In this document: piece by piece, positions 18,104 through 26,100 of the stretch
How the letters are laid out: every line of letters begins with the position of its first letter
Numbering within the stretch: position 1 is the first letter of the stretch
Assembly (NCBI GenBank): GCA_951812755.1
Contig: OX638329.1
Span: 3,232,522 to 3,296,521, forward strand
Source: an uncultured Latescibacterota bacterium
GTDB taxonomy: Bacteria > Latescibacterota > UBA2968
Reading direction: 5' to 3'
DNA: 64,000 nucleotides
The notes under the pieces: model-generated
The model's input: the letters and a program-made list of their open reading frames with translations, nothing else
Database searches by the model: none
Told to the model about the DNA's origin: nothing
Program-made: the position numbers and the translations under genes

Positions 18104-19137
18104 TAGAGAGAGTGATCAACACCGAGTTTAATCCCTGTTTCAGGGTGTTCATTCATTTGCATATAGGCTTCGGCAACGCGATCGAGTGAAACGATGGGAT
18201 CGATTAAGCCCTCGGCAGTTAAACGGCCTTCAACGAGCAGGTCATAGGCCTCTTTATTTCCGCGCTTTTTGTCCCATCCATAATCCAGCCAGGGTTCGCT
18301 GTCGGATCTCACGGATATAATGCGAATCCGATTGCGATGCCATTCGCCGGTCAGATGCAGATTTTGCATGGGGGTGTTGTAATAGGCTGTGGATACAACG
18401 GTGCCCTGATAGCGCGTTGAACGCAGGGCGTCGGTCATTGCGGCGGACGAGCCGCTGGTTTCCATCGCGACATCGACGCCGAGTTTTGCAGTGGCTTGCT
18501 TAATGACCATGCCCACATCGGATTCGCGCGGGTCCAGGACGAGGTCCGCACCATAGGCTTCGGAAATCAGGCATCGTTTTTCAATGGGGTCAATTGCCGC
18601 AACCCAGCGCGCGCCTGCGATGCGAGCGAGTTGTACGGTCATCAATCCAATCGCCCCCAAACCAAAGACTGCGACGCGATCCCCAATGCGAATATTGGCG
18701 TCTCTGACGCCACCGAGGGCAACGCCCGCGGGATCTGTAGCCATTAGAGCCTGCCACGGGACGCCATCCGGTGCTTTTTCAACGCGATCCGCCGAAAGTG
18801 TATGCGTCTCTCGAACAGGTCCATGGCCAAAAACCCGATCTCCTGCCCGAATATTTGACACATTTTGTCCCACGTCCGTCACTTTGGCGAGATACATATT
18901 GCCCAACCGTTTTGGAAACACATCTTTCTGTTTTTGCCCGCGCATGTGCATGCGCCATTCCCAGCTAAAAACATCGGACGAATCGAGTGTATTGGCTTGA
19001 AAACCCCGAAATTCAGTACCGTGTTTTACTGCTGAAAATAAGGTTTTTGCACGCACTTGATCGGGTTTTAAGGGTTCTTCATCGTATTCTCGCAATGTCG
19101 TGTGCCCCGGTTGGTCTGCAATGAGTTCGCGCGGCAT
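18103..19137 (-). CDS. MDR-superfamily dehydrogenase (non-canonical zinc box)
   Basis: The product is 344 residues with a GroES-like N-terminal half and a Rossmann half (V-F-G-L-G-A-I-G-L-M at about 158-167). It resembles the zinc-binding alcohol/polyol dehydrogenases. The usual G-x-C-G-T-D catalytic zinc box is replaced by K-H-G-T-E, so the catalytic zinc cysteine is missing; several MDR subfamilies with an x-x-G-T-E box share this. Substrate unknown. It is probably cotranscribed with the DUF5916 gene (1-base overlap). Confidence 0.82.
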   Translation of the reverse strand: MPRELIADQPGHTTLREYDEEPLKPDQVRAKTLFSAVKHGTEFRGFQANTLDSSDVFSWEWRMHMRGQKQKDVFPKRLGNMYLAKVTDVGQNVSNIRAGDRVFGHGPVRETHTLSADRVEKAPDGVPWQALMATDPAGVALGGVRDANIRIGDRVAVFGLGAIGLMTVQLARIAGARWVAAIDPIEKRCLISEAYGADLVLDPRESDVGMVIKQATAKLGVDVAMETSGSSAAMTDALRSTRYQGTVVSTAYYNTPMQNLHLTGEWHRNRIRIISVRSDSEPWLDYGWDKKRGNKEAYDLLVEGRLTAEGLIDPIVSLDRVAEAYMQMNEHPETGIKLGVDHSL

Positions 19138-19340
19138 AAATGATCCGGTGAGAAGTGTGAAGTTAGAAGTGTGAAATCTATCTACAGTTGTAGGGCAATC
19201 CTGCCGAAAATAGGATAAGACAAGAAAAGACGGGGGGCAAGTACAATAGGAGTGTGGAAGCAGTCTATTTTGTGCTTGTGTCGGGGTTATAAGTTTATTT
19301 GTTAGAAAAGAGGTTCAATTTACGCGCGGAGGAGGTCGAA
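19138..19340. promoter_or_regulatory. Divergent intergenic region with iterated agaagtgtgaa
   Basis: This roughly 200-base gap separates the divergent dehydrogenase and aminotransferase genes and must hold both promoters. I saw no convincing -35/-10 pair. Two copies of agaagtgtgaa (about 19152 and 19166) are a short dispersed-type repeat. Confidence 0.4.
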
Positions 19341-20552
19341 ATGAAAAAAAAGAATTATACCATTGCAAAGTCAAAGGCTTTGCTAAATCGCTATGGCGAT
19401 GTTCTGGTTCGCGGGTACATTCCGCATAAGAATATTTTTGGTCAGGTCGATATGGACTATCCCGCATTTGTCCAGCGCGCATCGGGGGCGCGATTTTGGG
19501 ATGTGGATGGCAATGAGTATTTGGATTATGTAATGGGTTTCGGGCCGATTGTTCTGGGATATAATGATCCTGCCGTTTGTAGTGCTATACAGGAGCAGGT
19601 GGCGAATGGTACGGTGTACAGTCTGGCACATCCCAGAGAGTTGACGGTTGCAGAATTGCTCATCGAAGTGATTCCAGGTGCAGAGATGGTGGGATTTTTT
19701 ATTGGGGGCAGTGCGGCGACTTCCAGTGCGGTGCGCCTGTCGCGGGTATATACGGGACGCGATAGAGTGATTAAGTGCGGGTATCACGGCTGGCACGATT
19801 GGACGCGTCCCGGCGATCTGGGTGTTCCACAAACGGTCAGCGAGTTGACCTGTGAGGTTCCCTACGGTGATTTAGACGCTCTGGAATCGCGTTTGAAGAA
19901 ATATGACAATCAGGTGGCGTGTGTGGTTATAGAGACGATTCAAGCGGAGGGACCACCGGATGGGTTTTTGCAAGGGTGTGTGGATTTGGCACATGCACAC
20001 GGCGCAGTCTGCGTGTTTGACGAGACAAAGGTGGGTTTTCGCGTGGCAATGGGCGGCGGGGGAGAATATTATGGGGTTATACCCGATATTGCGACGTTTG
20101 GCAAAGCGTGTTGCAATGGGTATGCCGGGAGTTTTATTGCCGGAAAGCGCGAGATTCTGGGGTCGAAAGCGTGCCAGTCTGTGTGGATGACAGGTACCGC
20201 GCATGGGGATCCGCTCAGTTTGACGGCAATGGAGGTCGTGATAGGGGAACTTCAGAGGCGCAATGGCATTGCTTATCAATGGAAAATTGGGAATCGATTG
20301 ATCGAAGGCATCAACGCGGTTTGCAAAGCCGGAGGGCTGAGTTATCATCTGATTGGCGTTGGGCCAATGCCGCGTCCCGTGATAGACGATTCTGACCGCG
20401 ATCGCTGCATGGCGGTGTTGCGGGGATGTCTTGCACTGGGGTATTACTTACACCCCTCGCATCCGATGTTTCTCTCTCTTGCACACACAGAGGCGGATAT
20501 TGAAGATACAATAGAAGCGGTGCGCGAGGCGATTGGACGAATAGACGAATAA
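19341..20552 (+). CDS. Class III aminotransferase, glutamate-1-semialdehyde aminomutase type
   Basis: The product is 403 residues with the class III PLP fold: a phosphate-binding G-S-A-A-T-S-S-A, Y-H-G-W-H-D, F-D-E-T-K-V-G-F-R and the Schiff-base lysine in F-G-K-A-C-C-N-G. Family members are GSA 2,1-aminomutases (HemL) or aminotransferases on other substrates. In true HemL the motif is D-E-V-M-T-G-F-R, and no heme genes are nearby, so I do not call it hemL. GGAGG precedes the ATG at 19341, ahead of the longer frame from 19299. The last residues R-I-D-E come from a repeat. Confidence 0.88.
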   Translation: MKKKNYTIAKSKALLNRYGDVLVRGYIPHKNIFGQVDMDYPAFVQRASGARFWDVDGNEYLDYVMGFGPIVLGYNDPAVCSAIQEQVANGTVYSLAHPRELTVAELLIEVIPGAEMVGFFIGGSAATSSAVRLSRVYTGRDRVIKCGYHGWHDWTRPGDLGVPQTVSELTCEVPYGDLDALESRLKKYDNQVACVVIETIQAEGPPDGFLQGCVDLAHAHGAVCVFDETKVGFRVAMGGGGEYYGVIPDIATFGKACCNGYAGSFIAGKREILGSKACQSVWMTGTAHGDPLSLTAMEVVIGELQRRNGIAYQWKIGNRLIEGINAVCKAGGLSYHLIGVGPMPRPVIDDSDRDRCMAVLRGCLALGYYLHPSHPMFLSLAHTEADIEDTIEAVREAIGRIDE

Positions 20553-20670
20553 TCCGCAGATGACGCAGATGAACACAGATGAAGGGCGAATAGACGGAAA
20601 TTCGCCTGTCTGGACAGGGGGCCTTGATAGGTATGCTTTTTATCTGCGTTTATCTGCGTTCATCTGTGGA
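20536..20670. repeat. Convergent copies of the 'cgcagat' repeat family
   Basis: The left part (20536-20600) repeats the block at the thiolase end. The right part (20632-20670) carries the complementary form (tatctgcgtttatctgcg, catctgtgga). Together they make an inverted arrangement between two convergent genes. Both gene stop codons (20550-20552 and 20650-20652) lie inside the repeats. Confidence 0.8.
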
Positions 20671-21912
20671 TGCTTTTTTCCCCGCAATAGATTTTACAAT
20701 TTCGAGGTCTTCTTGCTGTTCTTCAGGTGATTTTAAGAGTGGATAGGCTTCGAAGGGTGTTGATTTGGGTTTGTCAATCGGTGAAATTTTAGAGCGTGCT
20801 TTTTCGATGGCAGGACCGAGCCGTTCTGCTTTTTCTGCGGCGTATATTTCGTGTCGCGTTTTGAAGTCGGGCAATACATTTTGTGCGAAACACTCGAGCG
20901 ATTTGCATATATGATCGTGTTCATTATTGCCCGCTTGCTGCAAGAAGACGACCTGATCGACGCCGATCTCTTCCATTGTTTCAAGGTGGGCGCGTATTTC
21001 ATCCGGGGTGCCAATGCAGCCCGATCCCGAACCTTTTTTCCGTTCGGGTTTGTTTTGCTGGAAGTCTGCCCAGATGTCAAATTCGCCGGGGATATGAGTG
21101 CCGTGGCGATAATAATGGGAAAGGGCATAGCCGAAAAATTGGAATCCTTCGAGACCTTGTGCCCTTGCCGTTTCCCCGTTTTCATGACACATGAACCCGG
21201 CGACCATAGCGATCGTGGGATTGACGGCTTGACCGAGGGGTTCGCATTCGTTCTCAAATGCGGTGTAGTATTCGTCAACCCAGTATTTGGCTTCTTCGGG
21301 TTCGATAAAGGCAAAGGTGAGTGCGCCAATGCCGTGTTTTCCTGCCCAGCGAATGCTCTCGCGGTTGGAACAGGCAACCCACAGCGGTGGGTGGGGTTTT
21401 TGCAGGGGCTTGGGCACGATATTGCGTTCGGGCATTGAGAAAAATTCGCCGTCATATCCGGGATACGGGTCAGACGCGAGCATTTTGGCGGTTTCTCGGA
21501 CGGTTTCTGCCCACATTGCTTTTTTATCACCGGGCGGCACGTTGAATCCCTCGAGTTCTGCACGCGAGGCCGATTCACCCGTGCCCCATTCGACGCGCCC
21601 ATCGCTGATCAGATCGAGGGTTGCGATGCGCTCGGCAACGCGAGCTGGATGGTTGTAATTGGGGGGCATGAGCACAATGCCGTGTCCCAGGCGGATATTT
21701 TTGGACCGTTGGCTACAGGCCGCGAGAAAGACTTCCGGTGCTGAGGAGTGGGAGTATTCTTCCAAAAAGTGGTGTTCAACTTCCCAAACATATTCAATGC
21801 CGATCCGGTCGGCGACTTCGACTTGCTCGAGTGCGTCTTTGAAAAGCTGGTGTTCTTCACCTTCTGCCCAGGGGCGGGGGATCTGGTGTTCGTAAAAGAT
21901 GCCAAATTGCAT
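20650..21912 (-). CDS. LLM-class flavin-dependent oxidoreductase (luciferase-like)
   Basis: The product is 420 residues. It has the bacterial-luciferase alpha/beta barrel pattern: M-Q-F-G-I-F start, V-E-H-H-F near residue 47, G-T-G-E-S-A-S-R-A-E at the FMN site, and R-N-I-V-P-K-P-L-Q-K-P-H-P-P-L-W, a family hallmark. These FMN-dependent monooxygenases act on aldehydes, sulfonates or aromatic compounds with a partner reductase; the substrate is not clear. The C-terminal residues S-T-D-E-R-R and the stop are encoded by the 'cgcagat' dispersed repeat. Confidence 0.9.
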   Translation of the reverse strand: MQFGIFYEHQIPRPWAEGEEHQLFKDALEQVEVADRIGIEYVWEVEHHFLEEYSHSSAPEVFLAACSQRSKNIRLGHGIVLMPPNYNHPARVAERIATLDLISDGRVEWGTGESASRAELEGFNVPPGDKKAMWAETVRETAKMLASDPYPGYDGEFFSMPERNIVPKPLQKPHPPLWVACSNRESIRWAGKHGIGALTFAFIEPEEAKYWVDEYYTAFENECEPLGQAVNPTIAMVAGFMCHENGETARAQGLEGFQFFGYALSHYYRHGTHIPGEFDIWADFQQNKPERKKGSGSGCIGTPDEIRAHLETMEEIGVDQVVFLQQAGNNEHDHICKSLECFAQNVLPDFKTRHEIYAAEKAERLGPAIEKARSKISPIDKPKSTPFEAYPLLKSPEEQQEDLEIVKSIAGKKASTDERR

Positions 21913-22023
21913 AATATATCTCCGGTGATCAAAATGACGGTGTTTTGTTGTTCCCCCTAATTATACAAACAAAATAAGTATGTCAAAAGTGATTAAATCC
22001 AAATTGTTGACGGAGGAGGACCT

Positions 22024-22869
22024 ATGAGTACAGTACTGATTACTGGAGCGAGTGGATATATTGGTCGGGCACTGTCGGTCTCGATGGCGGAAGAACACAA
22101 GGTGATTTGCATGAGCCGAAAAAATCCAGAATTGGATTTGCCATGGGTGAACGGCGAGTTTGGCTCTTTTGAAGATTTGCAACAGCTCAATGATGAGGCG
22201 ATTGATGTTGTGATTCACCTCGCGGCTGTGACCGGCGGTTGTTCGGAGCGCGACGCGTTGATCGTCAATGTGGAGGGCACGCGGTGTTTGATGCGCTATT
22301 TGATGGATCGCGGATGCCGCAAATTTGTGATGGCGAGTTCGATCGCGGCGGTTGGGATGCAGAATGAGGCTTTTCGTCCGCAGACATTGCCGATTGCCGA
22401 TGAACATCCCTGTCTGGATCGCAATGGGTATGGGTTGTCGAAATATTTGATGGAGGAGATCACAAAGTTCTATGCGCGACAAAATGGCGATATCGATGTG
22501 ATTAATTTGAGACTGTCTTCGGTGCCGCACGCTGGATTGCCGCCTTTGCGAAATATTTCTCCGACGCGACAGTGGGGTTTGGGCTCCATGACCATTATGG
22601 ATTTGCCAGATGCGGTACGAGTATTCGCGCTATCTGCACAATCACCGTACAAACCCGGGGTTCGCATTATGAATGCCGCTGGTCCAAAGGCGTGGGTTGC
22701 CGTACCCGTGGCGGAGATTTTTCGCGCCTGGTGGGGTGACGAGGTAGATCTGTCGCATTTTGAACAGCGCGGACATGAATACGATAGTGTTTACGATGTG
22801 AGTCGGATTAAAGAAGAATTGGGTTTTGTAGCAGAGCGGTTGCCGGAACGCGGAGGTTCTAATGATTGA
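22024..22869 (+). CDS. Extended SDR: NAD-dependent epimerase/dehydratase
   Basis: The product is 281 residues. It has the T-G-A-S-G-Y-I-G dinucleotide motif at residues 7-14, M-A-S-S-I-A-A in the catalytic-serine strand and Y-G-L-S-K as the Tyr-Lys pair. GGAGGAGG precedes the ATG. Enzymes of this type act on nucleotide sugars or uronic acids. The convergent neighbour is a sugar-phosphate isomerase-like gene, which fits sugar metabolism but does not define the substrate. Confidence 0.87.
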   Translation: MSTVLITGASGYIGRALSVSMAEEHKVICMSRKNPELDLPWVNGEFGSFEDLQQLNDEAIDVVIHLAAVTGGCSERDALIVNVEGTRCLMRYLMDRGCRKFVMASSIAAVGMQNEAFRPQTLPIADEHPCLDRNGYGLSKYLMEEITKFYARQNGDIDVINLRLSSVPHAGLPPLRNISPTRQWGLGSMTIMDLPDAVRVFALSAQSPYKPGVRIMNAAGPKAWVAVPVAEIFRAWWGDEVDLSHFEQRGHEYDSVYDVSRIKEELGFVAERLPERGGSND

Positions 22870-22890
22870 TTCTGCGTCATCTGCGGATCA
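22870..22890. repeat. Short copy of the 'cgcagat' repeat
   Basis: The sequence ctgcgtcatctgcgga is the complement of tccgcagatgacgcag at 20553-20568. It fills the 18-base gap between two convergent stop codons. Confidence 0.65.
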
Positions 22891-23712
22891 CACTTCCAAC
22901 CCTTCCAAAATACCCTTGAGATAGCCGATGCTGCGCGCGGCAATGGTTTTTGGGTCGGGTTTGAAGTCAAAGACTTCTACGGATATATAACCATCGTAGT
23001 GGCGGTCTTTGAGGGCGCGGAGAATAGATGCAAATTGTAAATCACCGAATCCCGGACCGCGCAAATTGGGATCGTTGACATGGACATGGCGCATGGCTTT
23101 GCCGGCTTCGGCGATCACATCTACATGGGGTTTGTTTTCGGCGGCTGCGGCTTTGGTATCGACCATGGTCTGGAAATTTGGGTGGTCGACATCGGCGACC
23201 ATTTTGAGGGCTTCAGAGATGGCGTTCAGGATATTGGTTTCTTTGCCCGTGAGTGCTTCGATGCAATATGTGACGTTGTTTTGTTCCATTTTTGAGGTGC
23301 AGTTCGAGAAGATATCGACAGCGTATTTCCAGCATTCTTCTCGGTCCCAGCCTTTTTGGATGTTGCGCTGTGCCGGTGAGCCGTGGATCATAATCTGCCC
23401 GCCAAGGTCGCCACAGAAGCTGATCAGTGCTTTAATATAGTCTTCAGTTTTGTCGCGGATGGCTTTATCGGGATGTGTGAGATAAAGCCCCGGTGGACTG
23501 GCGAGTAGCCAGTGCAGGCCAACGATTTCGACACCGGCTTTTTCCGCGGCTTTGCGAATGTCGATGCGCTGTTTTGCAGAGATTTGCGTGACGCTTTCCG
23601 CGAGTGTAAAAGGTGCAAGTTCAACGCCGTCACAGCCGATTTCTGCTGCGTAGTTAAAGACATCCTCGATTTTCCAATCTTCAAAGAATTCATTGCATAC
23701 TGCGAGTTTCAT
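22888..23712 (-). CDS. Sugar phosphate isomerase/epimerase (xylose isomerase-like TIM barrel)
   Basis: The product is 274 residues. The pattern is that of the AP-endonuclease-2/xylose-isomerase-like barrel: G-C-D-G-V-E-L-A-P near residue 30, E-A-L in Y-C-I-E-A-L supplying a metal glutamate, M-V-D-T-K, H-V-H-V-N-D and Y-I-S-V-E-V. The metal ligands E, D, H and E are in place. Members act as ketose epimerases or isomerases (IolE/IolI/hydroxypyruvate isomerase relatives). The substrate is open. Confidence 0.88.
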   Translation of the reverse strand: MKLAVCNEFFEDWKIEDVFNYAAEIGCDGVELAPFTLAESVTQISAKQRIDIRKAAEKAGVEIVGLHWLLASPPGLYLTHPDKAIRDKTEDYIKALISFCGDLGGQIMIHGSPAQRNIQKGWDREECWKYAVDIFSNCTSKMEQNNVTYCIEALTGKETNILNAISEALKMVADVDHPNFQTMVDTKAAAAENKPHVDVIAEAGKAMRHVHVNDPNLRGPGFGDLQFASILRALKDRHYDGYISVEVFDFKPDPKTIAARSIGYLKGILEGLEV

Positions 23713-23829
23713 GATGCGGTCCTTTCTGTCATGGTTTTGGAGACGCTACAGGTCTGTAGCACAACGCGGCTTAGAATATAGTGGAAGATGTTTGTGGAAT
23801 CACGCAGAATTTATTGGGATTAAAATGGC

Positions 23830-23858
23830 TTGACATGCTCATGGGTTTTCGCTACCAT
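23830..23858 (+). promoter_or_regulatory. Predicted sigma-70 promoter of the ABC ATPase gene
   Basis: A perfect TTGACA (23830-23835), 17-base spacer and TACCAT (23853-23858) lie 44 bases upstream of the ATG, which itself has an AAGAGGAG site. This suggests a single-gene transcript ending at the terminator at 24730. Confidence 0.72.
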
Positions 23859-23901
23859 ACGGGAGTTCAATGGTAGAATTACTGTTTAAGAGGAGAACAC
23901 A

Positions 23902-24681
23902 ATGGCTCAGGAATCGGCTGCTGAACAACAGGTTGATACTGAAGATTATATTATTAAAGTTCAGGGGGTCTGGAAGACCTATCGGATGGGCGACCAGGAA
24001 GTGCATGCCCTGCGCGGGGTGTATCTCGATGTGATTCGCGGTGAGTATTTGTCAATTATGGGACCTTCTGGTTCGGGCAAAACCACGATGTTTAACATGG
24101 TTGGGGCATTGGATACGCCCACTAAGGGAACCGTATTGGTCAACGGCGCCAATATGGGCGATATGAGTCAGGGGCAAATTGCCTATTTGCGCTGCCACAG
24201 TGTGGGGTATATTTTTCAGTCGTTTAATCTGATTCCCGTTATGTCGGCACTTGAAAATGTGTCTTTGCCCATGGTGTTTTCGGGCATGTCGCGCAGTGAT
24301 TACGAAGAAAAAGCCGCACACAAATTGTCGCTGGTGGGTCTTTCCGACCGCCTGCATCACAAACCGTATGAGCTATCGGGCGGGCAGCAGCAGCGCGTGG
24401 CAATTGCCAGAGCCATGGCCAATGACCCCGATTTGATTTTGGCTGATGAGCCGACCGGAAATCTCGATTTGAAGACCGGGCAGGAAATTATTGAATTGTT
24501 GCTCAAGATGCAGGGCGAAAGCGGTGTGACCATTGTGACCAATACCCACGATCACAAGATGCTCGGGGTGTCTGATCGCGTGGTTGATTTGCGCGACGGA
24601 CAGGTTGAGCGGGTGAGACGTCGCGATGAGATCGAGATTCAGGAAGGGCGTATTGAGGGCTTTGATCCAACGGCTGAGTAA
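23902..24681 (+). CDS. ABC transporter ATP-binding protein, LolD/MacB type
   Basis: The product is 259 residues with a complete ABC set: Walker A G-P-S-G-S-G-K-T (about residue 53), Q-loop F-Q-S-F-N-L-I-P, signature L-S-G-G-Q-Q-Q-R, Walker B L-I-L-A-D-E-P-T-G-N-L-D and the H-loop histidine in N-T-H-D-H. This subfamily energises FtsX-fold permeases (LolCE, MacB). No permease is adjacent; its own promoter and terminator suggest monocistronic expression. The window's only FtsX-type permease is the 1508-residue fusion at 34.9 kb, a possible partner by inference only. Confidence 0.93.
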   Translation: MAQESAAEQQVDTEDYIIKVQGVWKTYRMGDQEVHALRGVYLDVIRGEYLSIMGPSGSGKTTMFNMVGALDTPTKGTVLVNGANMGDMSQGQIAYLRCHSVGYIFQSFNLIPVMSALENVSLPMVFSGMSRSDYEEKAAHKLSLVGLSDRLHHKPYELSGGQQQRVAIARAMANDPDLILADEPTGNLDLKTGQEIIELLLKMQGESGVTIVTNTHDHKMLGVSDRVVDLRDGQVERVRRRDEIEIQEGRIEGFDPTAE

Positions 24682-24729
24682 ACAGCTTTAAGGCGTTCCT
24701 ATATTCACCTGAAGCAAAATAATCCCAAT

Positions 24730-24769
24730 AATAGGGCAGGCCACACAAGGTCTGCCCTATTTACTTTTT
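24730..24769 (+). terminator. Rho-independent terminator after the ABC ATPase
   Basis: Arms AATAGGGCAGGCC (24730-24742) and GGTCTGCCCTATT (24749-24761) pair at 12 of 13 positions around a 6-base loop, followed by a T-rich stretch. The outer part of the stem is the same as in the terminator at 12.7 kb. Confidence 0.85.
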
Positions 24770-24963
24770 CAATTCTCCGTATTTGGCTTGTTTTGTTATC
24801 CCTTTTTATCTTTGTTTAGATAATGCTATTGCAAAACAACGGTCGCCCCCAGGCATTGCAGACGCTGATCGGTACCGACTTTCTACAGCTTACAAACGCA
24901 TCTGCTGCCCTATATCCACCAGGTAACCATAGAAAGATTTGATTTTTTACAAAGGACAGCGCG

Positions 24964-25278
24964 ATGCTAGATCAAACGATTTTGGACAACATCATCAGTC
25001 GAATTGTGGAAGTGGCTGATCCCGAGCGGATTATCCTTTTTGGGTCTGCCGCCCGAGGCAACATGAACCGCCATAGCGATGTTGATCTGCTCATCGTCAA
25101 GGAGGGTGCGGATCCACTTGATCTCATGGGGCAGATTTACCAGAATCTGCATGGAGTAGGTGCGGCCGTCGATGCCTTCGTAGTCACGCCCCAAGCCGTC
25201 GAGCGCTACAAGAACAGCCACGCGCTGATCATCAAGCCCGCGCTGCAGGAAGGAAAGGTGGTCTATGAATCTCCCTGA
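24964..25278 (+). CDS. MNT-type nucleotidyltransferase (MntA-like)
   Basis: The product is 104 residues: a minimal nucleotidyltransferase with L-F-G-S-A-A-R-G (residues 26-33) and S-D-V-D-L-L (38-43), the G-S and D-x-D catalytic signature. In MntA-HepT type pairs such proteins AMPylate and silence the HEPN RNase toxin. The next gene is a HEPN protein overlapping by 14 bases, so this was such a pair. The HEPN partner is C-terminally damaged. Confidence 0.9.
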   Translation: MLDQTILDNIISRIVEVADPERIILFGSAARGNMNRHSDVDLLIVKEGADPLDLMGQIYQNLHGVGAAVDAFVVTPQAVERYKNSHALIIKPALQEGKVVYESP

Positions 25279-25567
25279 ACGCTTTCCGCCTGATGACCCG
25301 CGGGAATGGATGAACCGCGCCCGAAGCGACCTGACTCAAGCAAAGAGCCAGGTGCCCGGCGTCTATCTCGAAAATTTGTGCTTCAACGCACAGCAGGCAG
25401 CCGAAAAGGCTATCAAGGGCGTGATGATCGCGTGCAACATCGAGTTTCCTTACGTGCATGACTTGGCCCGCCTGTTATCACTGCTCAAAGAAGGGGGAGA
25501 GTCTATACCAGCGACGATCTTCATAGATAATCCCTGCGGTGAGGATGTTGATGTTGAATTTTCCTAA
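25265..25567 (+). CDS. HEPN-domain protein, C-terminally truncated
   Basis: The product is 100 residues. The first ~85 match the HEPN family: P-R-E-W-M-N-R-A-R-S-D-L, C-F-N-A-Q-Q-A-A-E-K-A-I-K and Y-V-H-D-L-A-R-L-L. Full proteins run to about 130 residues with a final helix carrying Y-A-V-x-x-R-Y-P. Here the frame changes to unrelated residues after S-I-P-A-T (about 25520), exactly where the minus strand begins to resemble an IS4-family transposase. Probably inactive or altered; the partner of the MNT gene. Confidence 0.78.
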   Translation: MNLPERFPPDDPREWMNRARSDLTQAKSQVPGVYLENLCFNAQQAAEKAIKGVMIACNIEFPYVHDLARLLSLLKEGGESIPATIFIDNPCGEDVDVEFS

Positions 25568-25805
25568 TTTCCAGTTGGTGCGATATGTGGAGATCGTGAA
25601 ATCGGACTTTATGGGTAACAAGTGCAAGATCAGTCGCGTCACGCAATGATAGGACAGATCAAAGTGGGCAAAGAAGCGTTGGATTCTACGATAGTTGGAC
25701 TTCTGCTTGACTTTTCCATTGAGTGCGTTCGCCAGTTTAGTAAAATTGACGCTGGTCAGTTTTATGACAGACAAGGGGATCAACTCAATCAGGTTCTTAC
25801 ATCAC
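25520..25805 (-). pseudogene. IS4-family transposase remnant
   Basis: The minus-strand frame reads L-T-S-V-N-F-T-K-L-A-N-A-L, then N-Y-R-R-I-Q-R-F-F-A-H-F, then Y-R-T-N-W-K-L-G-K-F-N-I-N-I-L and G-I-I-Y. This is the N-terminal third of IS4-type transposases, where the conserved text is D-R-T-N-W-K-x-G. The catalytic aspartate of that motif is tyrosine here. No start codon in context, no downstream catalytic part and no terminal repeats are visible. One end coincides with the loss of HEPN homology. Confidence 0.72.
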
Positions 25806-26027
25806 ATCCAATATCGCTTGAGGATTTTTGTCTGCGACCATCAGGAGTGTTTGGGCAGCACCCGATGGACGACGACGGCCCTGCTCCCAGTCTTGCAATG
25901 TGCGAACAGATACACCCATCAATTGGGCAAACTGCGTTTGAGAAAGACCGACTTTCGCTCTCGTTTTGGCAATATCAGGTACTCTGCCACTAATTTTGGC
26001 AATAATCTTTATACGCCAAATTGCCAT
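25797..26027 (-). CDS. XRE-family helix-turn-helix regulator
   Basis: The product is 76 residues from the ATG at 26027 (AGGGG upstream); the frame is open to 26123 but without a better site. The HTH reads L-S-Q-T-Q-F-A-Q-L-M-G-V-S-V-R-T-L-Q-D-W-E with Q-G-R-R-R-P-S-G-A following, as in HigA-like antitoxins and related repressors. Such genes usually sit next to a HigB-type toxin, but none is seen. It could be an orphan antitoxin or a solitary regulator. Confidence 0.85.
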   Translation of the reverse strand: MAIWRIKIIAKISGRVPDIAKTRAKVGLSQTQFAQLMGVSVRTLQDWEQGRRRPSGAAQTLLMVADKNPQAILDVM

Positions 26028-26100
26028 TGCAAACCCCTGTTTTTTCGAGTAAATTGCAGATAATTGTAGATATATAAACAAGCGGTCAGGAAAAATTGCA

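Noticed and set aside
25622-25993. Plus-strand ORF after the HEPN gene
   Set aside because: It runs antisense to the IS4 remnant and the XRE regulator and shows no family resemblance.
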